DNA from: Triticum aestivum
Taxonomy: Eukaryota > Streptophyta > Magnoliopsida > Poales > Poaceae
DNA: 64,000 bases
Direction of reading: 5' to 3'
Assembly: GCF_018294505.1 (NCBI RefSeq)
Contig: NC_057796.1
Span: 268,720,259-268,784,258 of the forward strand
The translations under genes were made by a program, and so were the position numbers. Under the pieces are notes generated by a model. That model was not told the origin of the DNA. It searched no databases and worked only from the letters and a program-made list of their open reading frames with translations. Shown piece after piece: positions 10,702 through 21,605 of the stretch. How positions within the stretch are numbered: the stretch's first letter is position 1; each line of letters starts with the position of its first letter.

Positions 10702-12816
10702 TAAGCATATCCGTAAAACGCATACGCAAAAAGATAGGTCTAATCATTTCAGCAAAGCGCTCAAAATCCTCATCATCCTTTTTCTTGGATGGTTTAGGAG
10801 GAAAAGGCATGGGTTTCTGAACCCATGGTTCCCTTTCTTTACCGTGCTTCCTAGCAACAAAGTCTCTCTTATCATAACGTTGATTCTTTGATTGTGGGTT
10901 ATCAAGATCAACAGCAGGTTCAATCTCTACATCATTGTCATTGCTAGGTTGAGCCTCAACATGAACATTATCATTAACATTATCACTAGGTTCATGTTCA
11001 TTACCAGATTGTGTTTCAGCATCAGAAATAGAAATATCATTAGGATTCTCAGGTGTGTCAACAACAGGTTCACTAGAAGCATGCAAAGTCCTATCATTTT
11101 TCTTTTTCTTCCTCTTAGAAGGACTAGGTGCATCAACATTAGTTCTCTAAGAATCTTGCTCAATTCTCTTAGGGTGGCCCTCAGGATACAAAGGTTCCAG
11201 AGTCATTTTACCCCCTCTAGTCACAACTCTAATAGCATTATCATTTCTCTTATTATTTAATTCATTGAGCAAATCATTCTGAGCTTTAAGTAGTTGTTCA
11301 ACTTGAGTGGTAACCATAGAAGCATGTTTACTAATGAGTTTAAGTTCACCTTTAACTCTAGACATATAATCACTCAAGTGTTCTATCATATAAGCATTGC
11401 GTTTTAATTGTCTACCAAAATAAGCATTGAAGTCTTCTTGCTTAAGCATAAAATTATCAAACTCATCCAAGCATTGGCTAGAAAACTTAGTAGGCGGGAT
11501 TTCAGCTTTATCATATCTATAGAGAGAATTTACCTTTACTACCTGTGTCGGGTTATCAAGACCATGTGTTTCTTCAATTGGTGGTAAATTAAGACCATGT
11601 ATTTCTTCAACAGGAGGTAAATTCTTAACATCTTCAGCTTTAATACCTTTTTCCTTCATAGATTTCTTTGCCTCTTGCATATTTCAGGACTGAGAAATAG
11701 AATACCCCTTTTCTTTGGAGTTGGCTTAGGAGTTGGTTTAGGAAGTGTCCAATTGTTTTCATTAGTCAACATATTATTCAATAGAATTTCAGATTGATCA
11801 ACTGTTCTTTCCCTGAAAACACAACCATCACAACTATCCAGGTGGTCTTTGGAAGCATCGATTAGTCCATTATAAAAGATATCAAGTATTTCATTTTTCT
11901 TGAGAGGATGATCAGGAAAAGCATTAAGTAATTGGAGAAGCCTCCCCCAAGCATGTGGGAGAATCTCTTCCTCAATTTGCACAAAATTATATATTTTCCT
12001 TAAAGCAGCTTGTTTCTTATGAGCAGGGAAATATTTAGCAGAGAAGTAATAAATCATATCCTGGGGACTACGCACATAACCAGGATCAAGAGAATTAAAC
12101 CATGTCTTAGCATCACCCTTTAATGAGAACGGAAATAATTTAAGGATATAATAGTAGCGAGTTTTCTCATCATTAGTGAACATGGTGGCTATATCATTTA
12201 ATTTAGTAAGATGTGCCACAACAGTTTCAGATTCATAGCCATAGTAAGGATTAGATTCAACCAGAGTAATTATCTCAGGATCGACGGAGAAATCATAATC
12301 CTTACCAGTAACAAAGATAGGTGAAGGAGCATAAGCAGGTTCATATTTCGTTCAAGCATTCAAAGATTTTTCTTTCAGCTTAACTAATAATTTCTTAAGA
12401 TCACTTCTATCATTGCAAGCAATAAAATCTCTAGCAGTTTCTTCATCCATAACATAACCCTGAGGCACAACAGGCAATTCATATCTAGCGGGGGAATCTT
12501 CATCATCACTTTCATCAATATTATCAGTTTCAATAATTTCATTCTCTCTAGCCCTAGCAAGTTGTTCATCAAGAAATTCACCTAGTGGCACAGTATCATC
12601 ATGCATAGAAGTAGTTTCATCATAAGTATCATGCAAAGCATAAGTGGCATCATCAACAACATGCGACATATCAGAATTAATAGCAGAAGCAGGTTTAGGT
12701 GTCGCAAGTTTACTCAAAATAGAAGGTGAATCAAGTGCAGAGCTAGATGGCAGTTCTTTACCTCCCCTCGTAGTTGAGGGATAAATTTTGGTTTTCTCGT
12801 CTTTCAAGTTCCTCAT
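10685..12816 (-). pseudogene. Athila-type gag, broken
   Basis: Starts at an ATG (12816) just inside the PBS. The acidic N-terminal part runs to a TGA at 12352-12354. The same frame then continues through the capsid core (12219-11656, with LKGDAKTWFNSL, FPDHPLKKNEILDIFYNGL and FRERTVDQSE). The frame changes near 11670-11680, continues to 11147, meets a TAG (about 11144-11146), and reads on to 10685. Gag would form the virus-like particle. Damage is thus two in-frame stops and one frameshift inside gag, plus a second frameshift before the protease. Homologous gag remains lie at 33845-34294. Confidence 0.75.
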
Positions 12817-12865
12817 AGTGACCGGCAGATATAAATACCAAGTGACTCAAAGAATAGAGCGATGC

Positions 12866-12883
12866 TCCCTGGCAACGGCGCCA
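12866..12883 (-). other. Primer binding site, tRNA-Asp type
   Basis: Minus strand reads TGGCGCCGTTGCCAGGGA, 11 bases inside the 5' LTR. It differs by one base from the tRNA-Asp 3'-end complement used by Athila-type elements, which is intact at 38459-38476. Confidence 0.8.
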
Positions 12884-12894
12884 GAAAATAGTCT

Positions 12895-14294
12895 TGATAA
12901 CCCACAAGTATAGGGGATCGCAATAGTTTTCGAGGGTAGAGTATTCAACCGAAATTTATTGATTCGACACAAGGGGAGCCAAAGAATATTCTCAAGTATT
13001 AGCAGCTGAGTTGTCAATTCAACCACACCTGGATAACTTAATATCTACAACAAAGTATTTAGTAGCAAAGTAGTATGGAAGTAACAGTAACGGTAACAAA
13101 AGTAACAGTGATAGTTTTGTAGTGATTGTAACAGTGGCAATGGAAAATTAACTAAGCGGAGAACAATATGTGAAAAGCTTGTAGGCATTGGATCGGTGAT
13201 GGAGAATTATGTCGGATGCGATTATTCATGCAACAGTTATAACATAGGGTGACACAGAACTAGCTCCGGTTCATCAATGTAATGTAGGCATGTATTCCGA
13301 ATATAGTCATAAGTGCTTATGGAAAATAACTTGCATGACATCTTTTGTCCTACCCTCCCGTGGCAGCGGGGTCCTATTGGAAACTAAGGGATATTAAGGA
13401 CTCCTTTTAATAGAGTACCAGACCAAAGCATTAACACATAGTGAATACATGAACTCCTCAAACTACAGTCATCGCCGGGAGTGGTCCCGATTATGTCACT
13501 TCGGGGTTGCTGGATCATAACACATAGTAGGTGACTATAGACTTGCAAGATAGGATCAAGAACTCACATATATTCATGAAAACATAATAGGTTCAGATCT
13601 GAAATCATGGCACTCGGGCCCTAGTGACAAGCATTAAGCATAGCAAAGTCATAGCAACATCAATCTCAGAACATAGTGGATACTAGGGATCAAACCCTAA
13701 CAAAACTAACTCAATTACATAATAAATCTCATCCAACCCATCACCGTCCAGCAAGCATACAATGGAATTACTCACGCACGGCGGTGAGCATCATGAAATT
13801 GGTGATGGAGGATAGTTGATGATGACGACAGTGACGAATTCCCCTCTCCGGAGCCCCGAACGGACTCCAGATCAGCCCTCCCGAGAGAGTTTAGGGCTTG
13901 GCGGCGGCTCCGTATCGTAAAACGCAATGAATCCTTCTGTCTGATTTTTTCCCCGAACGTGAATATATAGAGTTGGAGTTGAGGTCGGTGGAGCACCAGA
14001 GGGCCCACGAGGCAGGGGGCGCGCCCAGGGGGTAGGCGCGCCCCCACCCTCATGGACAGGGTGTGGGCCCCTGGCCTTGATTATTCTTTCGCTAGTATTT
14101 TTTATTATTTCCAAAAATAATCTTTGTGAAGTTTCAGGTCATTCCGAGAACTTTTGTTTCTGCACAAAAATAACACCATGGCAATTCTGCTGAAAACAGC
14201 GTCAGTCCGGGTTAGTTCCATTCAACTCATGCAAGTTAGAGTCCAAAACAAGGGCAAAAGTGTTTGGAAAAGTAGATACGACGAAGACGTATCA
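12895..14294 (-). repeat. 5' LTR of the Athila-type element (minus orientation)
   Basis: 1400 bases, direct repeat of 5391-6792, with the same TGATAACCCA outer end and ...ACGTATCA inner end. The GC-rich inverted repeat recurs at 14015-14046. GTGGG follows it as the right target-site copy. Confidence 0.85.
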
Positions 14295-14753
14295 GTGGGC
14301 GGGAAGGCTCCAACGCCCGACGAGGCGAGTGATGGTGGCGGCGGTCAGGCCGGCGGGATGGCTCGATGGCGGCGCGTCGAGGGAGTGGTGGATGGGGATC
14401 GAGGGTGGGGGTGGGTGTGGGTGTGGGTGGTGCAAACTCGCCATCGGGCGGGTCACGGCGCCGCGGGCTCCCTCGCTCCGGCTGCCGCCGTCGCTCGCTC
14501 GCCCGCGACGACTGCCTCCGACGGCAGGAAGCGGGTTAGGTTGGGGCTGGGTCGGGTCGGGGTAGTTTTTACCCTGTAGGTGCGTCGCACCCTTATAGGG
14601 CCGGGGGTAACAAAATAATATTCTATTACTAGTAGCAGAATAGTCCAGCCCTATATATATATATTAGCCTATGCTAACTAGCTAATTGATGCATTAATTA
14701 TTTTGGTATGTACATATATTAACTCTTCTTTCTTCTTTTATAGCCCTCCGGAT
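14295..14753. other. GC-rich block and intron-like tract of CACTA
   Basis: 14295-14600 continues the GC-rich block of 5036-5390 across the insertion. 14600-14753 is AT-rich with a TA repeat and ends in a good acceptor (...tcttttatag at about 14753), opening the transposase-like frame. No protein is supported in the GC block: frames on both strands look equally good and carry no motif. Confidence 0.4.
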
Positions 14754-15745
14754 CGAGCCAAACTTCGGTAATGAGACAAGGCCCGGAGAAAAGGTTGCGC
14801 GTGGATGAAAGGTTCATGATGACAGCAATCGCGGGCGATGGCCAACCGATTGAACCCATGCGGACCGAGGATGCATTTTCTGCTCAGTGCGGAGCTATTG
14901 TTAAGGAAAACATCTCGATCAGCCTCCAGCTATGGAATTAGCCTAAGAAAGAAGACCCTCATGTTTCTTATGTCACCGATAGAGAGAAAGATGATCTTTG
15001 GACCTCGCTGAAGGCAAATTTCACCCTACCGCCAGAGGAGGATCTAAATAAGCCAGTTATATATAGAGCCACTGATCAAGTCGTATGCTCTTAAGAAGAT
15101 GGCAGAGCTATTCAGGAGGTGGAAGAAAGAGTTGAAATCAAAGTTTGTCGACAAAGAGAAGACTCCAGAATTCGTCGGCCGATTTGAGAAGATAAGAGAT
15201 CACTGGCCTCATTCATGGCCTACAAGACATCGGACAAGAGTAAGAAGATGTCAGAGATAAACAAGATAAATGCTACAAAGAAGCAGTGGCACCACCGCAC
15301 GGGGTCCGGCGGCTACCTCAAAGCCCGGCCATCATGGGGCAAAGTTGAGCAGGACCTGATTGCTAAAGGGGTCGAACCAAAGACATTGAACTGGCCTGAC
15401 CGTTTGAGGACTTGGTTCTTCGGGGTTGGGGGAACTTTGGACCCTGAAATAGGGAAGTGCCATTGGACGGACGAGCAACTTGCAACACCCATCACGAAGC
15501 TTCAGGAAGCAATCAAGGCAGCGCAGGAAGGGACGTTCATTCCCAACAGAGAGAATGACAAGCTGACTGAGGCCCTCGGGAATCCTGAGCACCCTGGACG
15601 AACACAAGGCGCTCCAGGCTCCGTTTCATGGAAGATTGGGTTTCCCGGCGCAGCCGGTTACAGAACCCGAGAGAGGAAGAGGAAACAAGAGTTGAGCGAT
15701 ATACAGAAGCTCAATGCAAGAGTACTGAAGCTAGAGGAGAGCTAG
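14754..15745 (+). pseudogene. CACTA plant-transposase-like ORF2, N-terminal block
   Basis: Follows an acceptor at 14753. The first part reads through stops and at least two frame changes (stop near 14939, others near 15090 and 15185). From an ATG at 15215 an open frame of 176 codons contains KKMSEINKINATKKQWHHRT and GSGGYLKARP, then GTFIPNRENDKL and a basic C-terminus. These features match the plant transposase family of En/Spm elements (Pfam PF03004), thought to be a DNA-binding accessory of transposition. As a whole the gene is dead, because the N-terminal part is broken. Confidence 0.7.
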
Positions 15746-15808
15746 CGAGCTGCCGACCAACCATCTCAGCGGCAGGAAGCTACCCCGCCATCTTAGCGGA
15801 GAAGCAGC

Positions 15809-16399
15809 GTGGCTTCCATGGAGCTTATTCAGCAGCCTGACTTCACGGCTCCTAGCTACCCCGTGGATGCTATCACGGAGGCTCAACATTGCCAACTTAT
15901 GACGAAATGGCAAAACATCACCTTGAAGGTGGCTGTTGGCACTGTTCCACCTCCTCAACACGATGGAACTTTTCACTACCGTCCGATTCCAGAGGGCTAT
16001 GCTGTTGTGATGGCGGATGAAGTAATGGAGGGATTTGAGGAGCTCGAGCTTGACCACCCTACATGTGAAGGGGAGATTCAGCTGGGTCTTGCTCTGAAGA
16101 CTCCATGTCTATGGCGGAAGGAGTACATCAAGCTTCCAAACTGGACGCATCCGCCTCCTCCTCCTCCTCCAGTGAGTCAGGGCACTCCGCCTCCTCCTCC
16201 GGCGTGTGAAGGCACTCCAGCTCCTTCTTCGCCTCCTCCGACGAGCAGTCCGCCTCCCCCGGCGCGTGAGGGCACTACGGCTCCTCCTCCGCCTCCTCCG
16301 GCGCGTCGGAGCACTCAGCCTCCTCCGGCACGTCGAAGCCCTCCGCCTCCTCCGGCGCGTCAGCCGACTCCACCGCATCAGCAATGGCGGGAGAGATAG
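15809..16399 (+). CDS. CACTA ORF2 proline-rich segment
   Basis: An open frame of up to 196 codons whose first half (to about 16140) is ordinary globular-looking sequence. The second half (about 16150-16380) is repetitive Pro-rich sequence built from PPPPP, ARRSP and REGT modules. Such linkers are usual in CACTA ORF2. The strong arginine-rich frame on the opposite strand is a shadow of this repeat. It lies 63 bases after the previous frame ends, probably separated by a frameshift rather than being a separate gene. Confidence 0.55.
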   Translation: MASMELIQQPDFTAPSYPVDAITEAQHCQLMTKWQNITLKVAVGTVPPPQHDGTFHYRPIPEGYAVVMADEVMEGFEELELDHPTCEGEIQLGLALKTPCLWRKEYIKLPNWTHPPPPPPPVSQGTPPPPPACEGTPAPSSPPPTSSPPPPAREGTTAPPPPPPARRSTQPPPARRSPPPPPARQPTPPHQQWRER

Positions 16400-16441
16400 G
16401 CCGCCGCTCCGGCGGCTAACAGTAGTACAAGCAGAGGAGCG

Positions 16442-17148
16442 ATGCAGTTCAAATACGGTCCATCTCTCAAGGCTCCGAAAAAGTTACCTTATGAGAGGAC
16501 CGACAAGGAAAACGAGGACATCAGTCGTGCCCAAGTGAGGGACTTTTTTGCACCGAAACCTCCACCTCCGAAGGAAACGATAGATCTGGTGAAACTGAAG
16601 CGGACTATCGATGCCCTGAAGCGACCACCGCCGCTCCGCCAGATTCCAACTATGAGCACACTATTAAAAAGGAATATAAGGAAGCGGAGCGGTCGGGAAG
16701 TACTTGCAGTGATGCAAGGTTAGCAGCACGAAGAAGTGGGAAACAAATTCCCCAGCTCGGCGAACAGGCGAAGCAAACGTGCCCCCCGCTCAAGGTGTCT
16801 AGCAATATCGTTGCTAATCATCCGGGGATGGTGCCCGGTACCAATGTTGGTGATTACCTGCCTGATGATGTACCCATTGAAATAATGGAGGTGGACGAAT
16901 TCAGATTCGAGTACGGGAGGCCTCTCGTCAAACCTGATCATCCTCGTCTAACAATGATGATGCGAAGACTCCATGATTGGTACATGGAAAGATGCAGGCA
17001 GTCTGGGAGGCATACTTTGACGATGAGAATTAAAGAGGAGCACAACCTCATTGGAATGGATATTTTGAATATTGAATTTGACGAGTTATTCCAGTTATAC
17101 AATCAAAAGGCCCTCGACAAAACACTCGTGACTTGCTACTGTCTGTAA
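16442..17148 (+). pseudogene. CACTA ORF2 middle segment
   Basis: Two consecutive frames (16442-16723, and about 16720-17148 in another phase) are read as one broken segment. The first has KKLPYERTDKENEDISRAQV, with RDFFAPKPPPPKETIDLVKL. The second has NIVANHPGMVPGTNVGDYLP and ends in CYCL before an intron-like donor (GTAAGT at 17146). This region links the proline-rich part to the Ulp1-like domain in plant CACTA ORF2. No catalytic function is assigned. Confidence 0.55.
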
Positions 17149-17232
17149 GTACTACTTCTGTAATTAAGTCTCTATATATAGCTCAGCTCTTTCATTGCAT
17201 GTATATATAATTATCCTCACTATATTATGCAG

Positions 17233-18218
17233 GTTGAAGATCGTCGAATGCAGGCAAGCAGATATCTATGACATTGGGTTCATTAACCCAAATATCATAC
17301 ATGAATAGACGGTCAAACACAAAGTCGAAGAGATCGAGGACAACTTGCTACAATCATTGATTAAAAATCAAAACAAAGAGAAAATACTCTTTCCTTACAA
17401 CTTCCAGTGAGTGTTACTATCTTGTGCATATTCGGTTTGCCATACTCGAGGTTAATTATAGTAATGTAATTGATGAATTATGCATGCATGCGCATCTTTC
17501 ACTTTATTTTGCTAGAGATTAAGCTTGAAACTAGAATAGTAACTGTCTTGGATTCTAGAAGAGAAAGTCCCGAGGAGTATGCGAACATGACTGATATGCT
17601 CCAGAGGTAAGTTCAATCGATCTTTATCGCACCATATCGGCAACTTTGTTCATTTCCTGATATCAAGTAATTATTCTCTTTGTCTGGCAGGGTTTGGAAA
17701 TAGTTCACCGCCATTGCTCCTGCACTGTCGAAGGAGCTGTGATTTACACACCCGAAAGTAAGTACTACTAGCTAGTTCCGCGCATCTCCCATTGATTCTA
17801 GCTAGTTTCATCAAAACCATTAAGCATGCTTGATTATCAGTTTGATTGAACTCTATTTCCCGTAAAGATCTTGTGGCAGGAACCCGGGAATGATTTTTGT
17901 GGATACTTCGTTTGCGAGTTCATCTACAACTCGACGAAATCTAAGCGGGGGGGGGGGGGGCTACTCTAAAAAAGATTTTGATGTACGTAAAAAATAATAT
18001 TCACAATTTTATTTTATTACCATCATTTGTGTTGAGTTTCATTCATATACATGTATTGACCCACCTCTTTAAATTAGATGTGGGAGATGCGGGATGAACT
18101 CCTACCTCATGATCGCATACGAGCAATTCAAGAGGAATTGGAGGGATTCTTTCTTGACCACGTCATAAATAAAGACGGAGAATACCATGTGGAAGTTCAA
18201 ATAGACCTTAGATGTTAG
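17233..18218 (+). pseudogene. CACTA Ulp1-like (C48) peptidase remnant, multi-exon
   Basis: Exon-like pieces separated by AT-rich introns: 17233-17409 (LKIVECRQADIYDIGF, with a stop at about 17308), 17515-17609 (IVTVLDSRRESPEEYANM), 17692-17757 (containing a TAG), 17868-17965 (GNDFCGYFVCEFIYNS) and 18080-18218 (FFLDHVINKDGEYHVEVQID). The FCG in the fourth piece is the position of the catalytic cysteine in Ulp1/SENP-type SUMO proteases, a domain often carried by plant CACTA ORF2. The stops make it inactive. A G run (17947-17960) interrupts the fourth exon. Confidence 0.65.
17947..17960 (+). repeat. 14-base G run
   Basis: Homopolymer directly after the Ulp1 cysteine exon; translates as poly-Gly and is likely a secondary expansion. 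Confidence 0.9.
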
Positions 18219-18593
18219 GGTTTGTAAGAGATCTTATTGTATATATGTTGCTAGTAGCGTCCGATAGATATACGGAAACTTGTTGTTCGACCAATCTCGC
18301 GGATAAAGAGAGGTTGATCACTTCTCTATGTATATGTTCATCATGATGATCTTGTGTACTTAATGGTTCCTTCATTTGCTTACTAGCTAGCGTGTCGAGT
18401 TCTCTCTATACGTATGCATGCATGGTAGTTAGAGTCGACCAAGCACGGAGATAAGAGAGGTCACTTTTCTCTAGCTATTAGCTAGCTAACACAATATATG
18501 AAACCCCTAAATAATTAACCCTCCAAAACCCCCTAACCCCCCCTAAAAAAAACCCCAGCTCCTGAGCTGCTGACGCGTGGATGCCATTTGGTC
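18219..18593. other. CACTA 3' noncoding region
   Basis: AT-rich DNA between the last coding remnant and the subterminal repeats, with no open frame or motif. A C-rich/A-rich low-complexity tract lies at 18518-18556. Confidence 0.5.
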
Positions 18594-18794
18594 CCGGTTG
18601 GTGTTACCAACTGAGACTAAAGGCCCTCCTGCCTAGGCTCGCCGCAGCGGTCACGTGGAGCACCATCTATCCCAGTTCGTAAGCAAACTGGGACTAAACG
18701 TGTTGGTCTTTAGTCTCGGCCCATTAGTCCCGGTTCCAGAACCGGGGCTAATGGGCCTCTGGAACCGGGACAAATGGCCCGTTTTCTACTAGTG
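18594..18794 (+). repeat. CACTA subterminal repeats and terminal inverted repeat
   Basis: Direct and inverted copies of tagtcccggtt / aaccggga occur near 18590-18625, 18668-18695 and 18722-18775. The terminus at 18782-18794 reads tttctactagtg. Arrays of this kind bind the element's own transposition proteins in En/Spm elements. Confidence 0.8.
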
Positions 18795-18795
18795 C

Positions 18796-19158
18796 CAGCA
18801 CTCCTGGTCCACCTGGTCATGGCTTCACTGCCAAAGGAGTTTGAAACTTTTTATATACTACAATATGTCACCTGGAACATGGGACATTGAAAAGACAATA
18901 GCAATGTGTGTCCAAGAAGAGGATAAACTCAAAGCCTCACATGGTGGTTCACTCAACTATGTGAAGGAACATAAGAAAAAGAATTACAATCAAAACAACA
19001 AAAGTTCCCCCTCAAAGCCACATGGTAAAGCTCCCTATCAGCATCAGCAGAATTCTTTCCTAGTGGACAAAGACACATGTCTCCACTGTAAGAAGACCAG
19101 GCATTACAAGAAAGACTGCCCTGATTGGCTAAAGTCAATCATGGCAAAAAAGAGGTAA
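18796..19158 (+). pseudogene. Copia gag C-terminal part with zinc knuckle
   Basis: Begins in gag at the CACTA junction (frame with LVMASLPKEFETF). The frame shifts near 18850 and continues (MSPGTWDIEKTIAMCVQEED), then a basic linker and a zinc knuckle of C-x2-C-x4-H-x4-C spacing (CLHCKKTRHYKKDC, about 19078-19119). The knuckle binds genomic RNA during particle assembly. It ends at 19158 because of a one-base loss in an A run near 19148; the next frame continues the polyprotein. Confidence 0.75.
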
Positions 19159-19159
19159 C

Positions 19160-19822
19160 GATATAGTTTCCTTTGTAAATGAATCCTTGTATACACAGTT
19201 TTCGAAATCTACTTGGTGGATTAACTCAGGAGCAACTGTTCATGTTGCAAATTCTTTACAGGGATTCCATTCGACGCGGACGACGCAAAGAAGCAAAAGA
19301 CGCATTGAAGTGGCAAACGGAGTTGAAGTAGAAGTTGCAGCTGTCGGCGACATCTCCTTGGAGTTAGCCGATGGATTCAAGCTTCTCCTTAGAGATGTTT
19401 CATATGTTCCATCATGTCATAGAAACTTGATTAACATTTCATGTTTGGACAAAGATAATTATGAATGTTATTTAGGACATGGCAAGTGTGCCATGTGGTT
19501 TAATAATGCTTACGTGGGTGATGCTTTACTACACGATGAGCTTTATTTATTATCACTACGTGAAAAAGTGCATTCTGTGTGTAATGCGAATGAGCATGTC
19601 GCGTCGAATAAAGAACAAAATAAAAGAAAGAGAACACACGACTTATCGAAATTATGGCACTATCACTTGGGCCATATTTCCAAGGGGAGAATAGAAAGAT
19701 TAGTCAAAAGTGAAATTCTTCCTCCGTTAGAATTCTCAGACTTAGAACAATGCATAGATTGCATTAAACGAAAGTATATAAAACAAATAAAAAGGGTGCA
19801 ATCCATAGCACAGGCACACTAG
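19160..19822 (+). pseudogene. Copia protease and GAG-pre-integrase region
   Basis: An open frame carrying the Copia aspartic protease site. It reads WWINSGATVHV where the family has D-S-G-A, so the catalytic Asp is replaced by Asn. Downstream are FKLLLRDVSYVPSCHRNLIN and the pre-integrase HHCC segment (LWHYHLGHISKGRIERL ... CIDC). The frame ends at a shift near 19795-19800 just before the integrase core. The active-site substitution alone would abolish protease activity. Confidence 0.75.
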
Positions 19823-20790
19823 AAATCATTCACACTGACATTTGTGGACCATTTCCAGTGAAAAGTGTGGATGGATATGACTCGTTCATAACATTCATAG
19901 ATGACTACTCTCACTATGGATATATTTATACAATCAAAGAAAGATCTCAAGCGTTGGATAAATTTAAATATTCAAAGCTGAAGTTGAAAAATAGCACGAT
20001 AAAAGAATAAAGATAGTAAGATCCGACCGTGGGGGAAAGTACTACGGTCGGCACACTCCATATGGCCAAGTCCGTGGACCTTTTGCAAAGTTCTTGCAGG
20101 AGACCGGCATAGTAGCCAAGTATTCAATGCCGGGCGAGCCTCAGCAAAATGGAGTAGCTGAAAGGCGCAACCGTACACTTATGGATATGGTGCACAGCAT
20201 GATGAGTTACTCCACCTTGCCATTGGGATTATGGATGGAGGCGCTTAAAACCGCCATTCACATTCTCAACAGAGTACCAAGCAATTCGGTGCCCAAAACA
20301 CCGTACGAGCTATGGACTGGAAGAGTGCCCTCCCTACAACACTTCAGGGTGTGGGGGTGCCCTGCTGAGGCCAAAATGTTTAATCCAAACATTGCAAAGT
20401 TAGATCCCAAAACAGTGAGTTGCCACTTCATTGGCTATCCAGACAGATATACAAAGTTTGTAGAAACAAGACATGCAGTCTTCTTAGAGGACGAAATGAT
20501 GAGGGTGAGAATGGTAGCTCGGAAAATTGATCTTGAGGAGAAGAGGGTGCATGCACCTAATCCGATGATTCATGAGACATTTTTCTCACTACGAGTTGCA
20601 ACCCCACCCATGACAACTATGGGGGTAGACCCGGAACCTGTCCATCAGAGGCCGACTGAACCTGTTGTTGAGCATGAAAGGGAGATGCAGCAGGAAATCT
20701 TAGAAGAAGTGCCAGAAGCTGAGGCACAGAATGTGCCAGAAACTGAGGCCCTTAGAAGGTCTACAAGACACAAAAAGTCAGCTATTTCTA
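19800..20790 (+). pseudogene. Copia integrase
   Basis: The catalytic core is recognisable across two frames: IIHTDICGPF (first Asp, about 19830), FIDDYSHYGY, then after a shift near 19970 RSDRGGEYYG (second Asp, about 20020) and [20 protein letters not shown] (Glu, about 20150). So the D,D,E residues survive even though the frame does not. From 20094 the frame is open and runs through [18 protein letters not shown] into the acidic linker and RT. Integrase joins the cDNA to host chromosomes. Confidence 0.75.
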
Positions 20791-21605
20791 CTGATTATAA
20801 AGTTTATAACACAGAAATAGTTCATACAGAAAAAGATCCCACCTCATATGAAGAAGCCATGAGAAGCCCTCATTCATCAAAGTGGATGAAGGCAATGGAA
20901 GACGAGATGAAATCGATGAGTTCCAAAGATGTTTGGGACTTAGAGGAAATTCCTAAAGGAGCCAAGATAGTAGGCTGCAAATGGATCTACAAAACTAAGT
21001 ATAACTCTAAAGGGAATGTAGAAAAGTATAAAGAAAGACATGTGGCAAAAGGATTTACACAAAGAGAAGGGATAGATTACAATGAAACATTTTCTCCAGT
21101 CTCATGTAAGGATACCTTCAGAATCATAATGACATTAGTTGCTCATTTTGATTTAGAATTACATCAAATGGACGTAAAGATGACATTTCTCAATGGGGAT
21201 TTAAAAGAAAATGTCTACATGAAACAACCCAAGGGTTTTATCATGGAAGGCAAGGAAAATATGGGATGCCACCTGAAGAAATCCATTTATGGATTAAGGC
21301 AAGCCTCTAGACAGCGGTATCTAAAGTTTAATCAAACAATTAAATGTTTTGAATTTAAAGAAAATATTGAGGATAACTGCATTTATGCAAGGTTTAAAAA
21401 TGGGAAATATATTTTCCTAATCTTGTATGTGGATGATATACTGCTTGCTAGCAGTGATGTTAGTCTACTACAAGAAACAAAGAAATACTTATCTTCAAAT
21501 TTTGACATAACAGGTCTTGGTGAAACAACTTATGTTTTGGGCATAGAAATTCACCGAGATAGGAACAATGGAGTCTTAGGACTATCGCAGAAAGCATATT
21601 TATAA
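20094..21605 (+). CDS. Copia integrase C-terminus plus reverse transcriptase, open
   Basis: The longest open frame of the element (about 503 codons). Residues about 1-75 hold the integrase Glu region, then a low-complexity acidic linker ([15 protein letters not shown]). The RT starts at about residue 245 ([12 protein letters not shown]), with [55 protein letters not shown] and the catalytic YVDD box (about 21426-21437). It has no real start codon and is part of the polyprotein. It ends at a TAA (21603-21605) where RT should continue, so it is truncated. Confidence 0.75.
   Translation: MQETGIVAKYSMPGEPQQNGVAERRNRTLMDMVHSMMSYSTLPLGLWMEALKTAIHILNRVPSNSVPKTPYELWTGRVPSLQHFRVWGCPAEAKMFNPNIAKLDPKTVSCHFIGYPDRYTKFVETRHAVFLEDEMMRVRMVARKIDLEEKRVHAPNPMIHETFFSLRVATPPMTTMGVDPEPVHQRPTEPVVEHEREMQQEILEEVPEAEAQNVPETEALRRSTRHKKSAISTDYKVYNTEIVHTEKDPTSYEEAMRSPHSSKWMKAMEDEMKSMSSKDVWDLEEIPKGAKIVGCKWIYKTKYNSKGNVEKYKERHVAKGFTQREGIDYNETFSPVSCKDTFRIIMTLVAHFDLELHQMDVKMTFLNGDLKENVYMKQPKGFIMEGKENMGCHLKKSIYGLRQASRQRYLKFNQTIKCFEFKENIEDNCIYARFKNGKYIFLILYVDDILLASSDVSLLQETKKYLSSNFDITGLGETTYVLGIEIHRDRNNGVLGLSQKAYL

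Larger units (their letters stand above)
5391..14294 (-). mobile_element. Athila-type Ty3/gypsy element, no RT or integrase (Fatima-related)
   Basis: Two direct LTRs (5391-6792 and 12895-14294) with TGAT...ATCA ends flank an internal region with a tRNA-Asp type PBS and a PPT, all in minus orientation. The flanking five bases are ATGGG (left) and GTGGG (right), a target duplication with one mismatch. By eye the LTRs differ at a few dozen positions in 1.4 kb, about 98% identity, so insertion is fairly recent. The interior has gag and aspartic-protease remains but no reverse transcriptase, RNase H or integrase, so it is non-autonomous or deleted. It interrupts the CACTA. Confidence 0.85.
14295..18794 (+). 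mobile_element. CACTA (En/Spm) transposon, right part
   Basis: The right terminus is ...TTTTCTACTAGTG at 18794, the complement of the Triticeae CACTA end CACTAGTAGAAAA, preceded by about 200 bases of inverted 'ttagtcccggtt' subterminal repeats. The plus-strand coding remains match the second ORF of plant CACTA elements: a plant-transposase (PF03004-like) block, a proline-rich linker and a Ulp1-like block. The first (transposase) ORF and left terminus are not in the window. The element was hit by the Athila insertion at 5390/14295 and itself sits in Copia gag. CCA follows the terminus as candidate 3-bp target copy. Confidence 0.8.

Noticed and set aside
16109..16384. Arginine-rich frame on the minus strand
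   Set aside because: Exact shadow of the CCT/CCG proline repeat of the CACTA ORF on the plus strand.
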